Assembly (NCBI RefSeq): GCF_002029255.1
Contig: NZ_MZGT01000040.1
Coordinates: 1-53,039 of the forward strand
DNA: 53,039 nucleotides
Source: Clostridium chromiireducens
GTDB taxonomy: Bacteria; Bacillota; Clostridia; Clostridiales; Clostridiaceae
Direction: 5' to 3'
The notes beneath the pieces were generated by a model, which had not been told where the DNA came from, did no database searches, and saw only the letters and a program-made list of their open reading frames with translations. This document shows positions 25,631-35,112 of this stretch, piece by piece. Position 1 is the first letter of the stretch. Each line of letters starts with the position of its first letter. Both the position numbers and the translations under genes were made by a program.

Positions 25631-26638
25631 ATGAAGGCAACTATTAAAGATGTGGCTGTTAAGGCCAACGTTTCAGTGGCAACTGTATCTAGAGTAGTAA
25701 ATGAACTTGATGGATATAGTGAAGAAACTAAAGAACGAGTTCTAGAAGCTATAAAAGAGTTGGGATATCAAAGGAATGCTATAGCAAGGGGATTAGTAAC
25801 TAAGAGTACTAATACAATTGGAGTATTAATTCCAATTGTTTCTGCATACTTTTATGCTGAAGTATTAAATGGAATAGAAGATAGGGCAAATAAACATGGG
25901 TATGGAATATTTCTTTGTAACACTGGAGTAAATGGTGTTAGAGCAGAAAGTTATATAAAAATGCTAGGGGAACGTCAAGTTGATGCAATTATTATTGTTA
26001 GTTTAGCAATGACTGAAGAATATTATTATTTATTAAATTCATTAAAAATACCTTATATTTTAGTGTCTACTTTGTCATATAAGTATAAAATACCATATAT
26101 AAAGGTGGATGATCAACAAGCAGCGTATACAGCGACTCAATATTTAATAGAAAATGGACATAAAAAAATAGCATTAATAAGTGGTTATAGAGAAGATAAA
26201 ATAGCCGGTATGCCAAGAATAAATGGATATATGAATGCATTACAAGATTATGATTTAGAAGTAACTGAAAGATTAATAAAATACGGAGATTTTACGTATG
26301 ATAGCGGACTCAGATGTATGGAAGAGCTTCTAAAGGAAAAAGATAAGTTTACAGCTATATTTGCAACAAGTGATGAAATGGCTATGGCAGCTTTATCAGT
26401 TATGCATAAAAATAAAATTGAAGTTCCTGAAGACATATCTATTATAGGTTATGACAATACATTAATAGCTCAAATGAGTAATCCGCCATTAACAACTATA
26501 GCTCAACCACTTCATGAAATGGGTGAAAAAGCTATGGAGAGAATATTAGACATGCTTGAAACCGGGAAAAGTGGAGATAATATAATACTGCCACATAAAG
26601 TTATTGAAAGAGATACAGTAAAATTACTAAAAGAATAG
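25631..26638 (+). CDS. LacI-family transcriptional regulator
   Basis: A 335-residue repressor: helix-turn-helix at 1-24 (ATIKDVAVKANVSVATVSRV), hinge helix near 50-58 (RNAIARGL), and a periplasmic-binding-protein-like effector domain (NTIGVLIPIVSAYFYAEVL onward). The operator in its own promoter implies autoregulation; five related sites lie at other promoters in the locus, so it is the probable master repressor of the glucan genes, released by an intracellular sugar. Monocistronic, between the LplABC operon and the glucosidase gene. Confidence 0.92.
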   Translation: MKATIKDVAVKANVSVATVSRVVNELDGYSEETKERVLEAIKELGYQRNAIARGLVTKSTNTIGVLIPIVSAYFYAEVLNGIEDRANKHGYGIFLCNTGVNGVRAESYIKMLGERQVDAIIIVSLAMTEEYYYLLNSLKIPYILVSTLSYKYKIPYIKVDDQQAAYTATQYLIENGHKKIALISGYREDKIAGMPRINGYMNALQDYDLEVTERLIKYGDFTYDSGLRCMEELLKEKDKFTAIFATSDEMAMAALSVMHKNKIEVPEDISIIGYDNTLIAQMSNPPLTTIAQPLHEMGEKAMERILDMLETGKSGDNIILPHKVIERDTVKLLKE

Positions 26639-26656
26639 TAATTTTACTTTTAACAC

Positions 26657-26672
26657 TTACGTAAGCGTTTAA
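26657..26672 (-). promoter_or_regulatory. LacI-type operator (site 3) upstream of the glucosidase gene
   Basis: TTACGTAAGCGTTTAA, which on the minus strand reads TTAAACGCTTACGTAA, the best match to the locus consensus. It lies 18 nt after the lacI stop. A -35/-10 pair is less clear than at the other sites; TTTAAG with TAAATA 17 nt on would overlap the operator. Confidence 0.65.
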
Positions 26673-26776
26673 GTAGAACAATTTATATAATAAATATACT
26701 TGAATACGTATATAAAATTATGGCAAATGTTTTATAAGAATTTAAACAAAGGTGGTTAAAAGAGAAAAATATAAAA

Positions 26777-26848
26777 ATGTTATTATTACTAGTTACAGAT
26801 TTATTTGGTTCAGTGGATAATATAAAAAAATATGTTTCAAAAATTTGA
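26777..26848 (+). other. Possible 23-codon leader ORF and inverted repeat before the glucosidase gene
   Basis: A short frame reads MLLLLVTDLFGSVDNIKKYV then SKI and stops at TGA. Its ribosome site is poor (AAAGGTGG about 22 nt upstream). The stop overlaps an inverted repeat, GTTTCAAA-AA-TTTGAAAC (26834-26851), which could be a regulator site or weak hairpin. It may be a leader peptide or chance. Confidence 0.25.
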
Positions 26849-26899
26849 AACAGACAATTATAAAAGAATAGATAAGAAATATATTAAATGGAGGAAATT

Positions 26900-28543
26900 A
26901 TGAACAAAGAATGGTGGAAGGAAAGCGTAGTTTATCAAGTATATCCAAGGAGTTTTAATGATTCTAACGGCGATGGGATTGGAGATATAAGGGGCATTAT
27001 AGAAAAGCTAGATTATTTAAAGGAATTAGGAATAGATGTGATTTGGCTATCTCCAGTATATAAATCACCAAATGATGACAATGGATATGATATAAGTGAT
27101 TATGAAGATATAATGGATGACTTTGGGACGATGGAAGATATGGATGAGCTTATTAAAGAAGGAAAGAAGAGAGGCATAAAAATTCTTATGGATTTAGTTG
27201 TTAATCATACTTCTGATGAGCATAGCTGGTTTATTGAAGCGAGAAAATCAAAGGATAATCCATATAGAGACTATTATGTATGGAGGAGTCCAGTAGATGG
27301 AAAAGAACCAAATGATTTAAAGTCAACATTTAGTGGAAGTGCATGGAAATATGATGAAGCCTCAGGTCAATATTATTTACATTTATTTAGTAAAAAACAG
27401 CCAGATTTAAACTGGGAAAACGAAGAAATGCGTAATAAAGTCTATGATATGATGAATTTTTGGATTGATAAAGGTATTGGCGGCTTCAGGATGGATGTTA
27501 TTGAACTTATAGGTAAGATTCCAGATGAGAAAATAAAAGAAAATGGTCCCAAGCTTCATGAATATATTAAAGAAATGAATGAAAAGACTTTTGGAAATAA
27601 GAATTTATTAACAGTTGGAGAAGCTTGGTGTTCTAATCCAGAAATCGCAAAACAATACTCAAATCCGGATGGAAGCGAACTTAGCATGGTATTTCAATTT
27701 GAACATATTTTGCTAGATCAACAACCAGATAAAGAAAAGTGGGATTTAAAGCCGTTAGAATTATTGGATTTAAAGAAGGCTTTATCAAGATGGCAGGTAG
27801 AATTAGAGGGTACAGGTTGGAATAGTTTGTTCTGGAATAATCATGATGTACCAAGAATAGTTTCAAGATGGGGAAACGATAAAGAATATAGAATAGAGAG
27901 TGCAAAAATGCTTGCAACACTATTACATGGAATGAAGGGAACTCCATATATATATCAGGGTGAAGAACTTGGTATGACAAACATAAGATTTGATGATTTA
28001 AGTGATTATAAAGATATAGAAACTCTTAATATGTACAATGAAAGAATAGAACAAGGCTATAATCATGAAGATATAATGCAGTCTATATATACAAAGGGTA
28101 GAGATAATGCACGTACTCCAATTCAATGGGATGATAGTGAAAATGCAGGCTTTACAACTGGAGAGCCGTGGATAAAAGTAAATCCTAATTATAAAGAAAT
28201 AAATGCTAAATCACAATTAAGTGATGAAAATTCTATATTCAATTATTATAAAAAGTTAATTAAAATCAGAAAATCTAATCCTGTAGTTATACATGGAGAA
28301 TATAAATTAATTTTAGAAGAAAATAATGAAGTATTTGCATATACAAGAACTTTTGAAAATGAAAAATTACTAGTAGTATGTAATTTTACAGGGAATAAAA
28401 CAAAGTTTCTTCTTGAAGAACAAATTGAATTTAAATCTAGAGAACTTTTAATTTCTAACTATAATTCTGATGTATACGAGCCAATAGATAATATAGAACT
28501 TAGACCATATGAAGCAAAAATTTATAAATTTATATTAGATTAA
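26900..28543 (+). CDS. GH13 alpha-glucosidase, oligo-1,6-glucosidase / dextran glucosidase type
   Basis: A 547-residue cytoplasmic GH13_31-type enzyme. The catalytic triad is Asp199 (GFRMDV), Glu241 (VGEAW) and Asp316 (NNHD). Val200, directly after the nucleophile, is the residue that in Bacillus oligo-1,6-glucosidase and streptococcal dextran glucosidase marks alpha-1,6 specificity; alpha-1,4 maltases usually have Thr or Ala. It should hydrolyse imported isomalto-oligosaccharides to glucose. The ATG at 26900 is preferred over one 12 nt upstream because TGGAGG precedes it at proper spacing. The ROK kinase gene follows after 22 nt. Confidence 0.92.
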   Translation: MNKEWWKESVVYQVYPRSFNDSNGDGIGDIRGIIEKLDYLKELGIDVIWLSPVYKSPNDDNGYDISDYEDIMDDFGTMEDMDELIKEGKKRGIKILMDLVVNHTSDEHSWFIEARKSKDNPYRDYYVWRSPVDGKEPNDLKSTFSGSAWKYDEASGQYYLHLFSKKQPDLNWENEEMRNKVYDMMNFWIDKGIGGFRMDVIELIGKIPDEKIKENGPKLHEYIKEMNEKTFGNKNLLTVGEAWCSNPEIAKQYSNPDGSELSMVFQFEHILLDQQPDKEKWDLKPLELLDLKKALSRWQVELEGTGWNSLFWNNHDVPRIVSRWGNDKEYRIESAKMLATLLHGMKGTPYIYQGEELGMTNIRFDDLSDYKDIETLNMYNERIEQGYNHEDIMQSIYTKGRDNARTPIQWDDSENAGFTTGEPWIKVNPNYKEINAKSQLSDENSIFNYYKKLIKIRKSNPVVIHGEYKLILEENNEVFAYTRTFENEKLLVVCNFTGNKTKFLLEEQIEFKSRELLISNYNSDVYEPIDNIELRPYEAKIYKFILD

Positions 28544-28565
28544 AGTCTTAAAAGGAGCAGTATAA

Positions 28566-29507
28566 ATGAAAGATTATATAATAGGTGTAGATATTGGTGG
28601 GACAACCGTTAAACTTGGCTTATTTAAGGCTCAAGGAGAGTTGTTAGATAAGTGGGAGATTAAAACAAGAAAAGAGCATCAGGGCAGATATATTCTAAAA
28701 GATATTGTAGAAACACTTGAAAATAAGCTAAGAGAAAACAATATTTTGAAGGAGAATGTGTTAGGTGTAGGAATAGGGATACCAGGACCAGTTAAAGATG
28801 ATGGAACAGTGCTTAAATGCGTGAATCTTGGATGGGATATTTTTAATATAGTAGAAGAGGTAAATAAATTAATAAAATTACCTATTAAAGTTGGAAATGA
28901 TGCTAATGTTGCTGCACTTGGAGAGATGTGGCAAGGTGGAGGAAAAGGATATAAAAACATTGTAATGATAACGCTAGGAACTGGTGTTGGTGGTGGAATT
29001 GTTATTGATGGCAAAATAATACCTGGATCTCATGGTGCAGGAGGAGAAATTGGCCATATTAAAGTTTCGAAGGATGAAAAAGAATACTGTGGATGTGGAA
29101 GAAAGGGATGCCTAGAACAGTATGCATCTGCAACAGGAATTGTTAATTTAGCGAATAAGGCTCTAAATGATATAAATATTAAATCTAAGTTGAGAGAATT
29201 TGAATGTATATCAGCAAAAGATATATTTGATTCCGCAAAATCAGGAGATGAATTAGCACTAATATTAGTAAATGATTTTAGTGTTAATTTAGGAAAAGCT
29301 TTAGCAAATATTTCATGTGTTATTGATCCAGACGTATTTGTAATTGGCGGAGGTGTATCAAAAAGCGGTAATGCTTTAATTGACAATATTGCTAATTGCT
29401 TTAAAGAAAGTGCATTTCATGCATCAAGAGATACTAAGTTTGAACTAGCAAAGCTAGGAAATGATGCTGGAATATATGGAGCTGCAAAATTAATTTGTGA
29501 ATCTTAG
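28566..29507 (+). CDS. glcK: ROK-family glucokinase
   Basis: A 313-residue ROK sugar kinase: phosphate loop DIGGTTVKLGLF (9-20), GIGIPGPV (69-76), catalytic Asp112 in GNDANVAALGE, His164 in GEIGHIKV, and the zinc cysteines of CGCGRKGCLEQ (175-185). It phosphorylates glucose released by the glucosidase to glucose-6-phosphate. AAAGGAG ribosome site; co-transcribed with the glucosidase gene. Confidence 0.9.
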   Translation: MKDYIIGVDIGGTTVKLGLFKAQGELLDKWEIKTRKEHQGRYILKDIVETLENKLRENNILKENVLGVGIGIPGPVKDDGTVLKCVNLGWDIFNIVEEVNKLIKLPIKVGNDANVAALGEMWQGGGKGYKNIVMITLGTGVGGGIVIDGKIIPGSHGAGGEIGHIKVSKDEKEYCGCGRKGCLEQYASATGIVNLANKALNDINIKSKLREFECISAKDIFDSAKSGDELALILVNDFSVNLGKALANISCVIDPDVFVIGGGVSKSGNALIDNIANCFKESAFHASRDTKFELAKLGNDAGIYGAAKLICES

Positions 29508-29571
29508 TTAGATATATGACATCAGGTAGTTTTAAGAAAAGAGAAAATCTATCTGTTGTTTATTCCTAATC

Positions 29572-29587
29572 TTCAGTAAACGTTTAA
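29572..29587 (-). promoter_or_regulatory. LacI-type operator (site 4) before the first dextranase gene
   Basis: TTCAGTAAACGTTTAA; on the minus strand TTAAACGTTTACTGAA. It shares the TTAAACG.TTAC core of the locus operator. It lies in the 394-nt gap between the glucokinase and dextranase genes. The rest of the gap shows no gene. Confidence 0.55.
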
Positions 29588-29901
29588 TGAGTTGAAATGA
29601 AATATTCCAACTACTCTTTGAAAAGTAGTTTATTATATAGTCTAGTAAATGTAGTATTGTCAAAAAAATTAATACACCAAAATGAACCTAACGCAAAAGG
29701 GTGTTGATTATTTAAATTGCATAAGAGGAATTATATAGAAATCAATAAGCATATTGAGAAATTTAAATGAAATGGGGGGAGTATGGTTATATATTCATGT
29801 TATTGATACCTATATATTTAAGTACAACTGATAATTCATTTTTAGAGTTAATTACAAAGTATGAGAAATATTTAATAATAAGAATGAAGGGATGTATAGT
29901 T

Positions 29902-32244
29902 GTGAAAAAGGAGAGGAAAAAATTAAAAGTAATACAGAGTGTATTATTAGCTCTGACAGTAACTATGTCAAGTGCATTTATTGAGGGAATTCCAGTGTCA
30001 GCAGCATCTTCTACTACAGGCAAAATGATTAGAGACTTAAATACCGATAAAGCTATGTATAATCCAGGCGACAAAGTAACTATTTATATGGATGTTACAA
30101 ATAACTCAGGAAAAGATGTTACTAATGGAAAAGTTACATTTAACTTTAAACATCTTGAAAAAGATGTAAGTTTGTCGCAAACAGTATCATATTCAGCTAA
30201 GACTGGAGGAACTACTTCTACTCCAGTAGTTTGTAATTGGACAGTTCCGAATGATAACTTCAAGGGATATCTTGTACAAGCTATATGTAAAGATGAAAAT
30301 GGAATTGTTTTAGATACTGAAACTGTTGGTGTTGATGTATCATCAGGTTGGACAAAGTTCCCACGTTATGGATATTTAACAAAGTTTGAGGAACATACAG
30401 ATACAAGAAATGCCATATGGACACTTAAGAATTACCACATTAATGGGTTACAGTATTATGATGCTCAATATAGGCATCATAAACCAGCTTCAGATAATAC
30501 TGAAGTTTGGGATGACTGGGCAGGAAGAAAAATCTATGGTAATACAATTCGAAGTTATATTTCTTCAGCGAAACAAGCCAATATGGTAAATATGCAATAT
30601 AACATGATTTATGCTGCAACATCAAATAGTACTAATGGAAGCAATTATTGGGATGATGGTGTTCATGAAGACTGGGGTTTATGGTACTCAGAAAATAACT
30701 CAAATGTAGATAAGAGAGGGCAAAGGTTTACCTTTTTTATGTCTGATACTCCTACAGGAGATAGTACATTATACTTCTTTAATCCGTGGAATAAGGGATG
30801 GCAAGATTATATCCTTGCGCAAGAAAACAAATCACTGAATGCTCTTGGGTATGATGGATGGCATGGAGATACAGTAGGTGAATGGGGTGAAATGAAAACA
30901 GCAGATGGGCATTATGTATATGTAAAAGATACATATACAGATTTTTTAAATGCAGCTAAACAGGCACTTGGAAACAAATATGTAATGATGAATCCAGTTG
31001 GAGCACAAGGAATAGAGAATGTGAATAAGAGCAATGTTGATGTTCTTTATACTGAAATTTGGCCATGGGATCGTGATAGTGAAGGAGTTCAATACAGCAC
31101 ATATAGTGCTTTAAAGAAAGAAGTTGAACAATCAAGAAAAGAAAGTAATGGTAAATCACTAATTGTTCCAGCTTATATGCAAAAAGATTATGGTATAGCA
31201 CATCCAGGATCTTATTTTAATACAGGTGCTGTTATTTTAACTGATGCAGCTATATATTCAGCAGGTGGATCTCGTCTAGAGTTAGGTGATAATGGTAAAA
31301 TGCTCAATCATGAATATTTCCCAGCCGAAAACTTAAAAATGAATGATGAATTAGTAGGCCGTGAACGTAATATGTATGACTTTATAGTTGCTTATGAAAA
31401 TCTATTGAGAGATGGACAAAGTGAAACTAATAATGGTGTATACGTTTATGATCGCCAAGCAAGTAGGAATGATGATGCAGGAAGCATATGGTATAATACT
31501 AAAATTGATAGTAAGTATCAAATAATTCAAATGGTTAACTTAATTGGTGTAAACAACAACGAGTGGAGAAATGACGATTACAGTGATAAGATACCAGATA
31601 CACAAACAAATGTAAAAGTTAAATATTATTACACAGGAGATGTAAACTCTGTTTATGTAGCATCACCAGACCCAGCTTATAATTGTGAGACAAGATCTCT
31701 TAAAATTGAAAAGAAATCATCTGATGATGCAGGTAATTATATAGAATTTACAGTTCCAACATTAGAGTATTGGGATATGATTTATATGACTGGAGATGAA
31801 CCAGATGGTGGGGATGAATTAGGAAATAACAGTAGATTGATTAATAGTGGATTTGAAAGTGGGGACTTAAATGGATGGACAGCAACAGGAACAAATGTTG
31901 GGGTTGATAACAATGATGCTCAAGAAGGAAACTATAAATGTTATTTTTGGAGTAACGAAGCATATAATCAAAAAATAGAGCAAACATTAAGTGGCTTAGA
32001 AAATGGAATTTATACAATAAAAGCAAAGGTAAAACAAAATACAGGTAACTCTATATTAAGTAGAATGGAACTAACAGAGTTTGGTGGTGGTGCTGTGTAT
32101 ACAGATATACCACATGGTGATTTATATGTAGAAATCACAGGAACTGCACAAGTTACAAATGGAAAACTTAATATAGCATTTTACCAAGCGGCGCCGGGAA
32201 ATACAAATTTAGAGATTGACAATGTTACATTGATATTAGAATAA
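29902..32244 (+). CDS. Secreted GH66 dextranase with C-terminal carbohydrate-binding-like module
   Basis: About 780 residues from a GTG preceded by AAGGGA. Signal peptide VKKERKK plus hydrophobic core ending near VSAAS; Ig-like N-domain (about 40-145); GH66 barrel starting FPRYGYLTKFE, with nucleophile Asp323 (DGWHGD) and acid/base Glu385 (YTEIWPWD); C-terminal beta domain; then a beta-sandwich module (about 642-780, INSGFESGDLNGW to LEIDNVTL). GH66 enzymes cut alpha-1,6-glucan. No CBM35 is inserted in the catalytic domain, which argues for endo-dextranase rather than cyclodextran glucanotransferase. The frame extends upstream to ATGs at 29767 and 29884, which lack ribosome sites. No wall anchor is visible. 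Confidence 0.88.
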   Translation: MKKERKKLKVIQSVLLALTVTMSSAFIEGIPVSAASSTTGKMIRDLNTDKAMYNPGDKVTIYMDVTNNSGKDVTNGKVTFNFKHLEKDVSLSQTVSYSAKTGGTTSTPVVCNWTVPNDNFKGYLVQAICKDENGIVLDTETVGVDVSSGWTKFPRYGYLTKFEEHTDTRNAIWTLKNYHINGLQYYDAQYRHHKPASDNTEVWDDWAGRKIYGNTIRSYISSAKQANMVNMQYNMIYAATSNSTNGSNYWDDGVHEDWGLWYSENNSNVDKRGQRFTFFMSDTPTGDSTLYFFNPWNKGWQDYILAQENKSLNALGYDGWHGDTVGEWGEMKTADGHYVYVKDTYTDFLNAAKQALGNKYVMMNPVGAQGIENVNKSNVDVLYTEIWPWDRDSEGVQYSTYSALKKEVEQSRKESNGKSLIVPAYMQKDYGIAHPGSYFNTGAVILTDAAIYSAGGSRLELGDNGKMLNHEYFPAENLKMNDELVGRERNMYDFIVAYENLLRDGQSETNNGVYVYDRQASRNDDAGSIWYNTKIDSKYQIIQMVNLIGVNNNEWRNDDYSDKIPDTQTNVKVKYYYTGDVNSVYVASPDPAYNCETRSLKIEKKSSDDAGNYIEFTVPTLEYWDMIYMTGDEPDGGDELGNNSRLINSGFESGDLNGWTATGTNVGVDNNDAQEGNYKCYFWSNEAYNQKIEQTLSGLENGIYTIKAKVKQNTGNSILSRMELTEFGGGAVYTDIPHGDLYVEITGTAQVTNGKLNIAFYQAAPGNTNLEIDNVTLILE

Positions 32245-32431
32245 TATATCATTAAGCAACAATATTAAGTAATGAAAATATAACTTTTCTAGTCATACTA
32301 TATACAGTAGATTATAGTAAATAGGAACTTAATGGAATGATAAGTACATTTGTCATATGTTAAAAAATAAGAATATTTATAATTTAATATACAATTATTG
32401 AAAATATATCTATAAAAAGAAAAATATGGTG

Positions 32432-32486
32432 TAGACAAATAGGAATCAAAGTGGTATATTTAAAATGTACTTAATCGTTTACTGAG
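32432..32486 (+). promoter_or_regulatory. MsmE-type operon promoter with LacI-type operator (site 5)
   Basis: TAGACA (32432-32437), 17 nt, TATATT (32455-32460), 10 nt, then TTAATCGTTTACTGAG (32471-32486). The geometry is identical to the lacI promoter. Confidence 0.75.
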
Positions 32487-32577
32487 GTAAATAGAAAAAA
32501 TACTAATTTCAGTAGTATAAATATTAAAATCAATTCTTGTATCTTGCAGTATATAGGCGAGTGTTAATTACTAGTGT

Positions 32578-32593
32578 TTACGTAAAAGCTTAA
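32578..32593 (-). promoter_or_regulatory. LacI-type operator (site 6), second site of the MsmE-type promoter
   Basis: TTACGTAAAAGCTTAA; on the minus strand TTAAGCTTTTACGTAA. Its centre is about 107 nt from site 5, close to ten helical turns, which would allow repression by DNA looping between two bound LacI-family dimers. Confidence 0.55.
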
Positions 32594-32791
32594 CCAATAT
32601 AACATCTAGGAAAAAGTTTAAGCAAGTTTTAAAATTAAAATTTATTATGACATAGCAAAAATATGTTTTGTTCATATATCTCTTTTATTTCAAATTGTAT
32701 ATAGGATTACAAACTTACTATGACATTTGTGTAAAGGATATCAATGTTCAGATAAATAAAAAATAAAATAATTCTAATAGGGGGTACTTTT

Positions 32792-34105
32792 ATGAAAATT
32801 AAAAAGATACTAGCAGCAACTTTAACAGCTACATTATTTAGTAGTGCAATGATTGGATGTGGAGGTTCAACCAGTGTTAGCACAACAGATTCAAGTAAGA
32901 ATGATGGAGCAGGAAAAACAATAAATGTATTTCAAATGAAAGTTGAAATTAACGATGCTCTGCAACAGCTAGCTAAAAAGTATGAAGAAGAAACAGGAGT
33001 AAAAGTTAACGTAACTTCTGTAGGTGGTGGTGCAGACTATGGTGCATCATTAAAAGCAGAATTCCAAAAGGAAACAGAACCAGATATATTTGTTGTTCAA
33101 GGAGCTGGAGATTACACTACGTATAAAGATAAGATTGATGACTTAAGTTCAGAACCTTGGGTAAAAAATGCAGTTAAAGGTACACTTGATAGCTTAACTG
33201 TTGATGGCAAGATATATGCTATGCCAGCTGCAACAGAAGGATATGGAATTATGTATAACAAGGAAATACTAGATAAGGCGGGAATTGATCCGAAATCTAT
33301 TGATACTTTTGATAAATTAAAAGCAGCTTTTGAAACTTTAGATAGTAAGAAAGCAGAACTTGGACTTGATAATGTTATATCATATACAACAAAAGAAACT
33401 TGGGTTACTGGAATGCACTCATTTAATATTCCATTAGCAGCACAAAAAGATGCAAGACAATTTACTAAAGATTATATAGCTGGAAAAGTTAATGTAACTA
33501 CTAATGAGCAATTTAAGAATTGGATGAACTTAATTGAGTTATTTGTTAAGTATGGCGGTGGTAAAGCACTAGATACTATAGATTATAGTACTCAAGTTGG
33601 TAATTTTGCATTAGGAAAAACTGCATTTATGCAACAAGGTAACTGGACTGCATCAGATTTAGGTAATTTAGGGGCTGATTTTGATAAAGGATTTATTCCA
33701 ATGTGCATTAATAATGATCCAGCAGTAAGTGGATCTATTCCGGTTGGTGTTCCGATGTATTGGGCTATAAATAAAGGTTCTTCAGTAAATAAAGAAGCTA
33801 GAGACTTCTTGAATTGGATGGTTACTAGTCAAACTGGTCAAGAAGCGTTAGTTAAAGATATGAACATGATTCCAGCATTCACGAATTTTACTGTTGAAAG
33901 TGATAACCCATTGAATAAATCAATTAATGAATATAACAAGGCTGGAAAAACTATTCCATGGTGCTTCAGTGATCTACCAGATGGTTTTGCTCTTGATTCT
34001 ATAGCACCTATATTTTCTACTTATGCAGGAAGTGATTTAGGAGATGGTGCTAAACAAGCAATGCTTAAATCAATTCAAGAAGCACCTGCAAAATTTAAAA
34101 AATAA
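32792..34105 (+). CDS. Sugar ABC transporter binding lipoprotein, MsmE type
   Basis: A 437-residue family-1 solute-binding lipoprotein: signal and lipobox MIGCGG (Cys23), then the MalE/MsmE-like fold (INVFQMKVEINDALQQLAKK, EPDIFVVQGAGDY, AMPAATEGYGIMYNKE). MsmE-type proteins bind isomalto-oligosaccharides, raffinose or similar sugars; the surrounding dextranase genes favour isomalto-oligosaccharides. The ribosome site is AGGGGG. First gene of an operon with two permeases and perhaps the giant glycosidase. Confidence 0.9.
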   Translation: MKIKKILAATLTATLFSSAMIGCGGSTSVSTTDSSKNDGAGKTINVFQMKVEINDALQQLAKKYEEETGVKVNVTSVGGGADYGASLKAEFQKETEPDIFVVQGAGDYTTYKDKIDDLSSEPWVKNAVKGTLDSLTVDGKIYAMPAATEGYGIMYNKEILDKAGIDPKSIDTFDKLKAAFETLDSKKAELGLDNVISYTTKETWVTGMHSFNIPLAAQKDARQFTKDYIAGKVNVTTNEQFKNWMNLIELFVKYGGGKALDTIDYSTQVGNFALGKTAFMQQGNWTASDLGNLGADFDKGFIPMCINNDPAVSGSIPVGVPMYWAINKGSSVNKEARDFLNWMVTSQTGQEALVKDMNMIPAFTNFTVESDNPLNKSINEYNKAGKTIPWCFSDLPDGFALDSIAPIFSTYAGSDLGDGAKQAMLKSIQEAPAKFKK

Positions 34106-34121
34106 AAATTAAATAAAAAGT

Positions 34122-34174
34122 AATGTGGATATATTCTAAACTTTTCTTATAAGGTTTTGGAGTATGTCCCATTA
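34122..34174 (+). promoter_or_regulatory. Intercistronic imperfect hairpin
   Basis: AATGTGGATATATTCTAAAAC-like left arm pairs imperfectly with GGTTTTGGAG-TATGTCCCATT. As after the other binding-protein gene, it lies between binding-protein and permease genes and lacks a T-tract, so an mRNA-stabilising role is plausible. Confidence 0.35.
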
Positions 34175-34245
34175 TTAAGAAGTATTAAGGAGAAATAAAT
34201 ATATTAGATGGTCGTATAGTAATAACAGTAGAGAGGAGAAGAAAT

Positions 34246-35112
34246 ATGAGCAAAAAATCAAGGGATACACGAGACTTCTGGCTTTTTGTAGGGCCATGTC
34301 TATTTGCACTTATAATGGTAGTAATGATTCCGTTTATAATCGGTATATACTATACATTCACTAATTGGAATGGAGCTAATACTAATTATGATTTTGTTGG
34401 AATTAGTAACTATGTAGGTTTAGTTAAAGATAAACAATTTCTATATTCTTTTGGAATTACAATAATATATACATTTGCTAGTGTAATTACAATAAATATA
34501 ATAGGTTTTGGTTTAGCATATATAGTAACAAGGAATTTGAAAACTAAAAACTTTTTAAGAACTGGTTTCTTTATGCCAAACTTAATTGGAGGATTAATAT
34601 TAGGTTTTATATGGCAATTCATGTTTAATTCAGTATTCACTGGAGTAGGTAAAGACTTAGGAAATACTATACTTTCTACATCACTTCTTCAAGGAACCTC
34701 AACAGCAATATTAGCAATGCTTATTGTTTCAACATGGCAATATGCTGGATATATAATGGTTATATATGTATCAGCACTTGAAAATGTACCTCATGATTTA
34801 ATAGAAGCAGCACATATAGATGGAGCTAATGGATTGCAAACATTTAAAAACATAACAATACCTATGGTAAGACAAGGGATAACAGTATGTTTATTTTTAA
34901 CTCTATCAAATTCATTTAAAATATTTGATTTAAATTTTTCATTAACGCCATTAAAGACAACTGAAATGTTAGCTCTAAATATATATAAAGAAGCATTTGT
35001 AACCAATAATATGGGAATAGGACAGGCAAAAGCTATTATATTCTTTATACTTGTGACAGGTATTTCACTAACACAAGTGTACTTTAATAAGAAAAAGGAG
35101 GTAGAAGCATAA
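34246..35112 (+). CDS. Sugar ABC transporter permease, MsmF/MalF type
   Basis: A 288-residue permease with six predicted helices and EAA loop EAAHIDGANGLQTFKNITIP. Ribosome site GAGAGGAG. Its stop codon overlaps the start of the next permease gene by one base (TAATG), tight coupling for a heterodimer. No ATPase gene accompanies it. Confidence 0.92.
   Translation: MSKKSRDTRDFWLFVGPCLFALIMVVMIPFIIGIYYTFTNWNGANTNYDFVGISNYVGLVKDKQFLYSFGITIIYTFASVITINIIGFGLAYIVTRNLKTKNFLRTGFFMPNLIGGLILGFIWQFMFNSVFTGVGKDLGNTILSTSLLQGTSTAILAMLIVSTWQYAGYIMVIYVSALENVPHDLIEAAHIDGANGLQTFKNITIPMVRQGITVCLFLTLSNSFKIFDLNFSLTPLKTTEMLALNIYKEAFVTNNMGIGQAKAIIFFILVTGISLTQVYFNKKKEVEA

Larger units (their letters stand above)
32245..32791. 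other. 547-nt intergenic region holding the MsmE-type promoter and two operators
   Basis: Other than the promoter and operators listed separately, this is very AT-rich sequence without a coding frame. The transcript from the promoter at 32432 would carry a leader of about 320 nt, long enough for further control, but I see no riboswitch motif or strong hairpin. Confidence 0.45.

Noticed and set aside
29767..29901. An upstream ATG start for the first dextranase gene
   Set aside because: It would place about 45 extra residues before a typical signal peptide and has no ribosome site; the GTG at 29902 has AAGGGA at 9 nt.
18154..32593. The six operators read as CcpA cre sites
   Set aside because: They share the CG core with cre, but spacing of the flanking TG/CA is off by one in the sites checked, and location at the lacI promoter favours the local regulator. 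Not excluded.
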